Source: UBA6168 sp964508135 (GTDB taxonomy: Bacteria > Bacteroidota > Bacteroidia > Chitinophagales > Saprospiraceae). Taken from it: a stretch of DNA of 64,000 nucleotides. Shown piece after piece: positions 1 to 7,718 of the stretch. The stretch lies in NCBI GenBank assembly GCA_964508135.1, contig CAZDSU010000021.1, positions 1 to 64,000 on the forward strand, given 5' to 3'. The notes under the pieces are model-generated. The model searched no databases. It saw only the letters and a list, made by a program, of their open reading frames with translations, and was not told the DNA's origin. The translations under genes were made by a program, and so were the position numbers. The stretch's first letter is position 1. Each line of letters opens with the position of its first letter.

Positions 1-2
1 CT

Positions 3-1868
3 GTCAAAGGCATTGGCGGCTACCTGCTCATCTGCGATGCCACGAATCCGGCTGCGGTGGCGACATTGCGGCAACGAAAAAACCGTCCCACAAAGCCCTT
101 CGCTTTGATGTACCCGAACCTCGAAATGCTGAAAAAAGATGCGCTTGTCAGCGACGCTGAGGCCGCCGCATTTTCGAGCATTGAAAGCCCTATCGTGCTG
201 TGCCAACTGCGGGAGCGGCCAGCGAGCGGCATTGCAATCGCTGAGATTGCGCCGCACCTCGACCGCATTGGGGCGATGCAGCCGTACACCCCGCTGTTCG
301 AGCTGATTATGTCGGAATGGGGCAAACCCATCGTGGCCACGAGCGGCAACTTGAGCGGTTCCCCTATTTTTTTTGAGGATGAAAAAGCAATGGAAAACTT
401 GGGCGGTTTCGTGGATGGTTTTTTGACAAACAACCGGGAAATCCTCCTGCCACAGGACGACAGTGTGGTGCAGTTCTCTCCCGAAAACCAGCAGCGGATT
501 GTGCTGCGCCGCTCCCGTGGTTTTGCGCCGACGCATATCCACCACAGCTTTGATGGCTGGCAAGGCACTCACCTTGCGATGGGTGCCGACATGAAAAGCA
601 CGTTTTCCCTGCAACACAAGGGCAATACCTACATCAGCCAGTACCTCGGCGACCTTGAAAGCCTCGAAACGCAAGAGAATTTTGAAAAAACACTTCAACA
701 CTTAATTCACCTCTTCGATGCCCAACCGAGGCAGGTGATTTTGGACAAACATCCCACCTATTTTTCCTCTGCAACGGGCCGCTCGCTTGCTGAAAAATTG
801 GGAGTTCCAGTGTTGGAAGTGCAGCACCACGTCGCCCACTTCGCAGCCGTTCTCGCTGAAAATGAGCTACTTACGAGCGAGGAACCCGTGCTTGGCGTCA
901 TCTGGGACGGCACGGGCTGGGGCGACGACGGCAACATCTGGGGCGGCGAGTTTTTCCTTTTTGAAGATGGCACTTTCAAGCGGGCATCGCATTTCGATTA
1001 TTTCCCGCACCTGTTGGGTGATAAAATGTCGAGGGAACCGAGGCTGTCGGCGCTGGCCTTGTGCCACGATTTGCCGGAGGCGGAGGCGCTGCTGCGACCG
1101 CATTTCTCCGAAAATGAATGGGTGTTTTACCAAAAACTGCTCGCAAGTCCCGACGGTATGCTGACCTCCAGCGTAGGCCGCCTTTTCGATGGCGTGGCGG
1201 CGCTGCTGGGCCTGCAATCAAAGTCCAGTTTTGAGGGCGAGGCAGCGATGCGGCTGGAGGCGCTGGCGAGGAAGGCGGTTGGAAACGACTTGGGGTTGTG
1301 TAAAAAGTCCCAGCGGGACTTCATCTTTGTAGCAGTGCCAAAGGATGTTCTGAACCGTTCCGTAGGAACGGTATCTTACCAAACAGATGCCGTTCCTACG
1401 GAACGGTTGTCAAGATTTCATTCGTCGGTTCTACAAAGATGTACCCCCTACGGGGCTTTTTACACAACCCAAAGTCTCACCCCGAAAATCATCCTAAAAA
1501 ATATCGTTGCCGACCTTCAAGCTGGTGTTGACAAATGCCAAATTGCCTTTGATTTTCACCTTTCACTCGCCAAATTAGTGGGTGAAATGGCTGCCCGGCA
1601 CGGCGTTCGGCGGCTAGCGTTCAGCGGCGGCGTTTTCCAAAATTCCCTGCTGATTGATTTGATAATCAATGAATTAGGGGAAAAATACGACCTGTTTTTT
1701 CACAAAGAATTATCGCCAAACGACGAGTGCATTTCATTCGGACAGTTGGCGGTTGCATATTTAATCCAAGTTGCGGATAAGCAGCAGCGCTGCGAAAACT
1801 TTGTAGAACCTTTTGAGAAATCTCTCTCAGGTGCAGCGCACCGAAATATTCCGGTGCGCTGCACCTGA
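3..1868 (+). CDS. hypF: Carbamoyltransferase HypF, [NiFe]-hydrogenase maturation (5' part missing)
   Basis: The frame is open from the window start, so the N-terminal acylphosphatase and zinc-finger part lies upstream. The visible part starts inside the YrdC-like domain (KGIGGYLLICDATN) and continues into the Kae1-like domain with the metal-binding HHVAH motif and FSGGVFQNSLL. HypF uses carbamoyl phosphate and ATP to make the thiocarbamate on the HypE C-terminal cysteine that becomes the cyanide ligand of the NiFe site. Two features are odd: a hairpin element at 1293-1470 is read through in frame, adding about 60 residues to a loop, and the last 30 or so residues plus the stop are supplied by a second element (1771-1927). 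hypC, hypD and hypE downstream support the assignment. Confidence 0.95.
   Translation, partial: VKGIGGYLLICDATNPAAVATLRQRKNRPTKPFALMYPNLEMLKKDALVSDAEAAAFSSIESPIVLCQLRERPASGIAIAEIAPHLDRIGAMQPYTPLFELIMSEWGKPIVATSGNLSGSPIFFEDEKAMENLGGFVDGFLTNNREILLPQDDSVVQFSPENQQRIVLRRSRGFAPTHIHHSFDGWQGTHLAMGADMKSTFSLQHKGNTYISQYLGDLESLETQENFEKTLQHLIHLFDAQPRQVILDKHPTYFSSATGRSLAEKLGVPVLEVQHHVAHFAAVLAENELLTSEEPVLGVIWDGTGWGDDGNIWGGEFFLFEDGTFKRASHFDYFPHLLGDKMSREPRLSALALCHDLPEAEALLRPHFSENEWVFYQKLLASPDGMLTSSVGRLFDGVAALLGLQSKSSFEGEAAMRLEALARKAVGNDLGLCKKSQRDFIFVAVPKDVLNRSVGTVSYQTDAVPTERLSRFHSSVLQRCTPYGAFYTTQSLTPKIILKNIVADLQAGVDKCQIAFDFHLSLAKLVGEMAARHGVRRLAFSGGVFQNSLLIDLIINELGEKYDLFFHKELSPNDECISFGQLAVAYLIQVADKQQRCENFVEPFEKSLSGAAHRNIPVRCT
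1293..1470. repeat. In-frame palindromic element inside hypF
   Basis: A 178 bp element is bounded by 40 nt imperfect terminal inverted repeats (1293-1332 and 1431-1470; both begin GGGTTGTGTAAAAAG and end CATCTTTGTAG when read inward). It has an inner hairpin with 24 nt arms (1353-1376 and 1385-1408) whose core is CGTTCCGTAGGAACGG. The reading frame stays open across it. A closely similar core lies at 12882-12930. Confidence 0.85.
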
Positions 1869-1927
1869 GATTACTGGTCAACTAATATGCTACAAATATT
1901 TTGCGGCGCTGCCGCTGCTATCAGCAA
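1771..1927. repeat. Palindromic element covering the hypF 3' end
   Basis: Imperfect terminal inverted repeats of about 36 nt (1771-1806 and 1890-1927) enclose a hairpin with 19 nt perfect arms (1825-1843 and 1852-1870). The arms carry TTTGTAG and CTACAAATATTTTGCGG. The hypF stop codon lies in the right arm of the inner hairpin, so the element encodes the C-terminus of HypF. Confidence 0.75.
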
Positions 1928-2000
1928 CTTGCGTAATTTAACAACCCTGAAACCTGAAGTGGAACCATCACTGACAACTATTTTCACAGTAGCAGAGGAG

Positions 2001-2189
2001 GTTCCCCTTTAGAGGTTGTTTAAATTTCGGGTTTCAAGTGAAAAAGTGCCAATTTTTCAATGAGACAAGGCGGAAAATTGGGAGCATAGTGGGGCTATGT
2101 AACCAATTTTTCAACGCAGTATCATTGGAAAAGGGGTGCTTTTTCGCCGTAAGCTGAAATTTAAACAACCTCTTGGAGGTCAGGGGCAA
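2001..2189. repeat. MITE-like element nested in a second repeat
   Basis: An 18 nt perfect terminal inverted repeat (AGAGGTTGTTTAAATTTC, 2011-2028; complement at 2156-2173) bounds a 163 bp non-coding element. The flanks GTTCCCCTTT (2001-2010) and GGTCAGGGGCAAA (2177-2189) look like the two halves of the repeat arm that is intact at 23600-23628, 23726-23754, 58785-58808 and 58873-58896. The element therefore seems to have inserted into such an arm. No transposase is present. Confidence 0.7.
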
Positions 2190-2199
2190 AACCACGACC

Positions 2200-2484
2200 A
2201 TGTGCTTAGCCATTCCAGGAAAAATCACCGCCATCACCGCCCAGTTGGATGAAACCTTCAGGGTCGGCAAAGTCTCCTTCGGCGGCATCCACAAGGAAGT
2301 CAACCTCTCGATGGTGCCAGCGGCGCAAGTCGGCGACTACGTGCTTGTCCATGTCGGCGTTGCCATCAGCGTGGTGGACGAAGCGGAGGCGCAAAAAACG
2401 TTCGAGTACATCCAGCAAATTGGGGAGTTGGCCGACTTGGGTGAGGAGGCGCAGCAACCCAAACTCAAAACGGGAAAGCGATGA
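2200..2484 (+). CDS. hypC: Hydrogenase maturation chaperone HypC
   Basis: HypC/HybG family small chaperone of 94 residues. I chose the start that gives the invariant MCLAIPGK N-terminus, whose Cys2 is needed to bind the hydrogenase large subunit and HypD; a start nine codons upstream would bury it. HypC carries the Fe(CN)2CO unit between HypD and the hydrogenase precursor. The stop overlaps the hypD start by 4 bp (ATGA), indicating translational coupling. The C-terminal tail is rich in Glu and Gln. Confidence 0.95.
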   Translation: MCLAIPGKITAITAQLDETFRVGKVSFGGIHKEVNLSMVPAAQVGDYVLVHVGVAISVVDEAEAQKTFEYIQQIGELADLGEEAQQPKLKTGKR

Positions 2485-3578
2485 AATACCTTACCGAATA
2501 CCGCAACGCCGAGGTCGTTCATGAGTACCTCGACGAGCTTCACCGCACCACCACCCGACCGTGGACTATCATGGAAATTTGCGGTGGGCAGACGCACAGC
2601 TTGGTCAAAAACGGTATCCTTGACCTGCTGCCGAAGCTCATCACGATGGTTCACGGCCCAGGCTGTCCCGTCTGCGTGACACCGCTAGGCATCATTGACG
2701 AAGCCATCTATCTCGCTGAAAATGAGGGGGTTATCCTCTGCTCCTTCGGCGATATGCTCCGGGTGCCGGGGTCGAAAAAAAGCTTGTTGGAGGCCAAGGC
2801 AATGGGTGCCGACGTGCGCATCCTCTATTCCCCGCTCGAAGCCGTAAAACTGGCACAGGAGCACCCCGAACGGCAGGTGGTTTTCTTCGCCGTCGGCTTT
2901 GAGACGACTGCCCCTGCGAATGCCCTTTCCGTAGTTCAAGCAAAATTATTGGGGGTAAAAAATTACAGCATTCTTGCCTCGCACGTGCTCGTGCCACCTG
3001 CGATGGAGGCCATTTTGGGCGACCCGGAAAACGTGATTGACGCCTTCCTAGCAGCAGGGCATGTTTGCACCATCATGGGCACGGAGGAGTATTTCCCGGT
3101 GGTTGAAAAATACCAGGTGCCCATCGTCATCACCGGTTTTGAGCCGGTGGATTTGCTGCAAGGTATTTTGATGGCCGTGCGGCAACTGGAAAAGGGCGAG
3201 GCGAAGCTCGAAAACCAGTACGCACGGGTGGTGCAGCGGGAGGGAAATTTGCTGGCGCAACAGACCATCGGGCAGGTTTTCGAAGTCGCCGACCGGGACT
3301 GGCGGGGCATCGGCACCATCCCAATGAGCGGCTACGAGGTGAACGAAAGCTATGCGGAATTCGACGCACGGCGCAGGTTTCACCTTCATTTGCAGGCCGT
3401 CGAGGAGAACAAGGAGTGCTTAGCAGGCTCCATCATGAAGGGCTTGAAAAAGCCATTCGATTGCCCAAATTTCGGAACGAAATGCACCCCAGAACATCCG
3501 CTCGGCGCACCGATGGTGTCGTCGGAAGGCGCTTGCGCTGCGTATTTCCATTTTGCGAGGGCAGCGGAACCCGTGTGA
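2481..3578 (+). CDS. hypD: Hydrogenase maturation protein HypD
   Basis: Full-length HypD (365 residues) with the family signatures MEICGGQTHSL near residue 32, HGPGCPVC near 58 and GFETTAPAN near 138, and C-terminal cysteines in the iron-sulfur region (CPNFGTKCTPEHPLGAPMVSSEG is typical of the family end). HypD is the Fe-S scaffold on which, with HypC, the iron ligands are assembled and reduced. It is translationally coupled to hypC. The gene ends just before a repeat-rich spacer. Confidence 0.97.
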   Translation: MKYLTEYRNAEVVHEYLDELHRTTTRPWTIMEICGGQTHSLVKNGILDLLPKLITMVHGPGCPVCVTPLGIIDEAIYLAENEGVILCSFGDMLRVPGSKKSLLEAKAMGADVRILYSPLEAVKLAQEHPERQVVFFAVGFETTAPANALSVVQAKLLGVKNYSILASHVLVPPAMEAILGDPENVIDAFLAAGHVCTIMGTEEYFPVVEKYQVPIVITGFEPVDLLQGILMAVRQLEKGEAKLENQYARVVQREGNLLAQQTIGQVFEVADRDWRGIGTIPMSGYEVNESYAEFDARRRFHLHLQAVEENKECLAGSIMKGLKKPFDCPNFGTKCTPEHPLGAPMVSSEGACAAYFHFARAAEPV

Positions 3579-3587
3579 TTTTACAAC

Positions 3588-3776
3588 TAATATTACTTTG
3601 ACACTTTAAGAAAAGCCCGGAGGGCTTGAAGATGAATAGCCCCCGATGAAATCGGGGGTTGTGATTTTTGAACGGGGAACAACCCTGAAAGGGTTGAATC
3701 TTGAAGTCAAGAGCACATATTCAACCCTTTCAGGGTCCTAAAATTGGTGAATTTCTAAAGTGTCAATGTAGTATTA
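3588..3776. repeat. Palindromic element downstream of hypD
   Basis: An imperfect 25 nt terminal inverted repeat (3588-3613 and 3752-3776, with TTGACACTTTA in common) encloses three nested hairpins: GCCCGGAGGGC, CCCCCGATGAAATCGGGGG, and an 18 nt perfect pair at 3682-3699 and 3719-3736. Its terminal sequence differs from the CTACAAA-type elements nearby, so it is a separate family with the same architecture. Confidence 0.75.
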
Positions 3777-3883
3777 AAAAGCATGATAAAAATGCGCTGA
3801 CTTGGTGCTAAAGATCATCCTCAAGGGTTGCGCATAGTTCGACTTTGGCGCTTGAAAGGAAACCATAAACAAATGAATTTGGG

Positions 3884-4068
3884 GATTCAAAGCCGCATAG
3901 CGGCGGCAATATTTGTAGATTTGGCCGAAAACGAGTCGTTCAGCACCAGCGGTGCGAAATATAATATTTCGCACCGCTGGTGCTGAACGTATTTTTTGCA
4001 TTTTCCTACAAATATCACCGCCGCTCCAGCTGGGCGGGACAGGTCTTGCGGCTAAATACCTGACAATC
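3884..4068. repeat. Palindromic element upstream of maeB (copy 1)
   Basis: The arms are GATTCAAAGC...ATTTGTAG (3884-3918) and CTACAAATATCACCGCCGC...GACAATC (4006-4068). The centre is a 53 nt palindrome (3937-3989) with 26 nt perfect arms around one base. The right arm carries roughly 20 extra bases (about 4025-4045) compared with the copy at 6410-6574. It lies between hypD and maeB. Confidence 0.85.
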
Positions 4069-4105
4069 AGATATTTAATCTCCGAATTTACGCTAAAACA
4101 AGATT

Positions 4106-6397
4106 ATGAATCAGGAAGATAGCAAAAAAGAAGGGCTGCGAAAAGCGGCATTGTATTACCACGAATTTCCCCGCAGGGGCAAAATCGAAGTCGTGGCTAC
4201 CAAGCCCTGCGTCACGCAGGGCGACCTGTCGCTTGCCTACACGCCCGGCGTGGCAGAGCCTTGCCTTGAGATTGCGAGAGACCCTGCACTCGCCCGACGC
4301 TACACCGCCAAGGGCAACTTGGTGGCCGTGGTGAGCAACGGGACTGCCGTACTGGGCCTCGGCAATATCGGCGCCCTTGCGGGCAAACCGGTCATGGAGG
4401 GCAAAGGTATCCTGTTCAAACGCTTCGCAGATATTGATGTGTTTGACATCGAAATCAACTCGGAAGACCCCGATGAGGTCATTCGCACGGTGAAGAACAT
4501 ATCCCCGACTTTTGGCGGCATCAACTTGGAAGACATCAAGGCGCCCGAATGTTTTTACATCGAAGAAACCCTGAAACGGGAGCTGGACATCCCGGTTTTC
4601 CATGACGACCAGCATGGTACGGCCATCATTTCCGGTGCAGCGCTACTCAATGCCCTCGAACTGGCTGACAAAGAAATTGGGGGCGTGAAGTTGGTCGTAA
4701 GTGGAGCGGGAGCTGCGGGTATTGCTTGCGCCAATTTTTATATCACCTTGGGGGTCAATTTGGAAAATATCCTGATGGTTGACCGGAAAGGCGTCCTCTG
4801 GGAAGGGCGAGGGGATGAAGACAGCAACAAGTACAAGCAAAAGTTTTTCAGAAAAACGGCTGCAAGAACCCTTGACGATGCCTTGATAGGTGCTGATGTT
4901 TTCTGTGGGATGTCGGCCAAAGGAGTGCTTACGCCAGAAATGCTGCAACAAATGGCAGCACGTCCCATCATTTTTGCGATGGCAAACCCTGACCCGGAAA
5001 TCAGCTATCCAGATGCACGGGGCGCCCGTCCGGATGCCATCATTGCCACGGGTCGCAGCGACTACCCCAACCAGGTGAACAACGTGCTGGGCTTCCCCTC
5101 CATCTTCCGGGGGGCCTTGGACGTGGAGGCGACCACCATCAACGAAGAAATGAAAATGGCTGCCGCAAAGGCATTGGCCAGTTTGGCGAAGGAGGAAGTG
5201 CCTGACTCTGTGAAGCGGGCCTACGACGACATGAGCCTGACTTTTGGGCCAGATTACATCATTCCCAAACCGTTCGACTACCGGGTACTTGTTACAACTG
5301 CCTCCGCAGTGGCCGAGGCTGCCATGCTCAGCGGCGTGGCCCGCCAGCAAATTGACATCGAAGCCTACCGGGAAACCCTGCGGGAGAAGGTGGACTGGTC
5401 GAGGGAATTCATGCGGAATATTTACATTTTGGCAAAAAAAGCGCCCAAGCGAATCGTCTTTCCAGAAGCCGACCACCCAAAAATCATTTGGGCCGCCAGC
5501 GAAATCGTGCAGGAAGGCTATGCCCGTCCCGTCCTTTTGGCAAAAAGTAAGAAGGAGCTTTTGCAGCATTTCGAGGAGCTTCACCATAGCGCAGAAGGCA
5601 TAGAAATCATTGAACCGCAAAATTGGCCCCATTGGGACAGTTATGTGAAGGAATACTACCGTTTGCGACAGCGAAAAGGCGTCACCCTGAGCCAAGCAGA
5701 TTATGACTTGCGGAACTTTCTCTATTTCGGCACCATGATGGTGCAGCAAGGTCATGCAGACGGCATGGTGGCCGGCGTCACCGTTAACTACGTGGACGTG
5801 CTGCGTCCTGCCCTGCAAATCATTGGCCCGAAAAAAGTAGGCAAGCTGGTGGCGGGCATGTACCTGCTCCAGCACGAGCGAAAAACTTATGTTTTCGCAG
5901 ATGCCGCCGTGAACATCAATCCAGACGCCAATCAACTGGCCGAAATCACCCTCCTTGCCGCTGAGGAAATGGAGCGTATGAAAATTGAGCCGAGGATTGC
6001 GATGCTTTCCTTTTCAAACTTCGGTTCCGTTCGTTCCCCGGAAACGGATAAGGTGCGGGAAGCGGTGGAAAAGGTGCGAACCCTCCGGCCCGACCTGATG
6101 ATTGACGGGCCAGTTCAACCCGATGTGGCTTTCAATCCCGATATTCTGGCCGAAAGTTATCCGTTTGCCAATATCAAACGACGCCCAAACCTGCTGATTT
6201 TCCCCAATCTGGATGCTGCAAACATCAGTTTGAGGTTGGTGCGGCACATGAGCAGTGCGCATTCCATCGGACCACTGATAGTTGGCTTGGCCAAGCCAAT
6301 CCACATGCTCCCAAAAGGCGGCGAGGTGGAAAATATCATAAACATGGCGGCCATTACATCGGTGGATGCTCAATCTTTGATGGAAAACGGTAGGTAA
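4106..6397 (+). CDS. maeB: NADP-dependent malic enzyme with C-terminal phosphotransacetylase-like domain
   Basis: 763 residues, the usual length of MaeB-type multidomain malic enzymes. Residues 1-420 form the malic enzyme part, with the motif NGTAVLGLGNIG, the catalytic-region sequence FHDDQHGTA and the NAD(P) fold VSGAGAAGIACANF. Residues 430-763 form a phosphate acetyltransferase-like domain that in this family acts in acetyl-CoA regulation. The enzyme converts malate to pyruvate and CO2 with NADPH formation. It interrupts the hyp cluster and is flanked by two copies of one repeat element (3884-4068 and 6410-6574), which may mean it was inserted or rearranged there. Confidence 0.95.
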   Translation: MNQEDSKKEGLRKAALYYHEFPRRGKIEVVATKPCVTQGDLSLAYTPGVAEPCLEIARDPALARRYTAKGNLVAVVSNGTAVLGLGNIGALAGKPVMEGKGILFKRFADIDVFDIEINSEDPDEVIRTVKNISPTFGGINLEDIKAPECFYIEETLKRELDIPVFHDDQHGTAIISGAALLNALELADKEIGGVKLVVSGAGAAGIACANFYITLGVNLENILMVDRKGVLWEGRGDEDSNKYKQKFFRKTAARTLDDALIGADVFCGMSAKGVLTPEMLQQMAARPIIFAMANPDPEISYPDARGARPDAIIATGRSDYPNQVNNVLGFPSIFRGALDVEATTINEEMKMAAAKALASLAKEEVPDSVKRAYDDMSLTFGPDYIIPKPFDYRVLVTTASAVAEAAMLSGVARQQIDIEAYRETLREKVDWSREFMRNIYILAKKAPKRIVFPEADHPKIIWAASEIVQEGYARPVLLAKSKKELLQHFEELHHSAEGIEIIEPQNWPHWDSYVKEYYRLRQRKGVTLSQADYDLRNFLYFGTMMVQQGHADGMVAGVTVNYVDVLRPALQIIGPKKVGKLVAGMYLLQHERKTYVFADAAVNINPDANQLAEITLLAAEEMERMKIEPRIAMLSFSNFGSVRSPETDKVREAVEKVRTLRPDLMIDGPVQPDVAFNPDILAESYPFANIKRRPNLLIFPNLDAANISLRLVRHMSSAHSIGPLIVGLAKPIHMLPKGGEVENIINMAAITSVDAQSLMENGR

Positions 6398-6409
6398 TGT
6401 AAATTCGGG

Positions 6410-6574
6410 GATTCAAAGCAGCAGAGCGGCGGTCATATTTGTAGATGCGGCCAAAAACGGACCGTTCAGCACCAGCGGTGCGAAATATTATATTTCGCAC
6501 CGCTGGTGCTGAACGAATCTTTTACTTTTTGCTACAAATATGACCGCCGCTCTGCGGCTACACTCCTGACAATC
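6410..6574. repeat. Palindromic element downstream of maeB (copy 2)
   Basis: A 165 bp copy of the element at 3884-4068. Arms are at 6410-6444 and 6532-6574; the central 53 nt palindrome (6463-6515) has the same 26 nt arms as copy 1 and differs only at the middle base. It fills most of the 244 bp between maeB and hypE. Confidence 0.88.
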
Positions 6575-6641
6575 CTAAGGTTTATTTTGTGAATTCACGT
6601 TCAGTTCACTTTGAATAAAACCTCCCATTGTTCTAAATAAA

Positions 6642-7694
6642 ATGACAAAACCGTCCATACAACTCAACTGCCCGATGCCACAACTCGACTTCGATGTCAT
6701 CACATTGGGGCATGGGAGTGGCGGCTTGCTGACGCACCGATTGCTGGAGGCGGGGGTGTTCAAACTGTTTGGCAACGAGTACTTGGACGAGCAGCACGAT
6801 GGTGCCATGCTCGACATCACAGGCAAAGTGGCATTTTCAACGGACAGCTACGTGGTGTCGCCTATTTTTTTTCCCGGGGGGAATATTGGCAGTTTGGCTG
6901 TCCATGGCACGGTGAACGACCTGGCCATGTGCGGCGCCATTCCTCAATACCTGTCGCTTGGATTTATCTTGGAGGAAGGTCTGAGCATGGCAGATTTTTG
7001 GGAACTCCTCGTCAGCATTCGACATGCCGCCGACCTATCCGGCGTGAAAATCGTGACCGGCGATACCAAGGTGGTGGAAAAGGGAAAGGGTGACCAGGTT
7101 TTCATCAACACGACGGGAATTGGCAGGTTGCATCCATCCGCAAATATTCACACCAGCCGAATCCAGCCCGGCGACAAAATCATCGTTAGTGGGGAAGTGG
7201 CTACACATGGCATCACCATTCTGTCGGTTCGGCAGGGCTTGGAGTTTGAAACGGACATGCTCAGCGACAGTACTTACCTGAATTTTTTGGTGAAAAAACT
7301 CCTCGACAAATTCGGGAGTGACATCCATTTTCTTCGAGACCCAACGAGGGGAGGCGTGGCCACCACCCTCAACGAAATCGCAAAGAAAAGTGGCTTAGGC
7401 ATGCACTTGAAGCAGTCGCAAATACCTGTAAACGAGCAGGTTGAAGGAGCCTGCGAGATGCTCGGGCTTGACCCGCTCTACGTTGCCAACGAGGGCATTT
7501 TCATCGCGATTGTTTCCCCGGACGTTGCAGATGCAACTGTCGAGGTTTTACGAAAAGACGAAAAAGGTAAATTCGCCGCCATCATCGGTGAAGTGGCAGC
7601 CACCAATCCGGGCCAGGTAGTTTTGAGCAGCCGCATCGGCGGTCGGCGAGTGGTGGGCATGCTGCCCGGGGAGCAGTTGCCAAGGATTTGCTGA
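6642..7694 (+). CDS. hypE: Hydrogenase maturation protein HypE
   Basis: 350 residues of the PurM/ThiL-like HypE family. It shows the N-terminal ITLGHGSGG motif, AFSTDSYVV and LRDPTRGGVATTLNEIA, and ends in PRIC. The terminal cysteine is the residue carbamoylated by HypF and then dehydrated by HypE with ATP to give the thiocyanate. The intact C-terminus argues that the pathway works despite the repeat insertions in hypF. It ends 24 bp from the convergent gene at 7719. Confidence 0.97.
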   Translation: MTKPSIQLNCPMPQLDFDVITLGHGSGGLLTHRLLEAGVFKLFGNEYLDEQHDGAMLDITGKVAFSTDSYVVSPIFFPGGNIGSLAVHGTVNDLAMCGAIPQYLSLGFILEEGLSMADFWELLVSIRHAADLSGVKIVTGDTKVVEKGKGDQVFINTTGIGRLHPSANIHTSRIQPGDKIIVSGEVATHGITILSVRQGLEFETDMLSDSTYLNFLVKKLLDKFGSDIHFLRDPTRGGVATTLNEIAKKSGLGMHLKQSQIPVNEQVEGACEMLGLDPLYVANEGIFIAIVSPDVADATVEVLRKDEKGKFAAIIGEVAATNPGQVVLSSRIGGRRVVGMLPGEQLPRIC

Positions 7695-7718
7695 AAGACA
7701 AAGCAATCGCTGTCAAAC

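Noticed and set aside
2011..2173. Considered a complete insertion sequence
   Set aside because: Only 163 bp and no transposase frame; at most a non-autonomous element.
4643..5935. 430-codon minus-strand frame opposite maeB
   Set aside because: Shadow of the malic enzyme gene; His- and Phe-rich composition typical of antisense frames.
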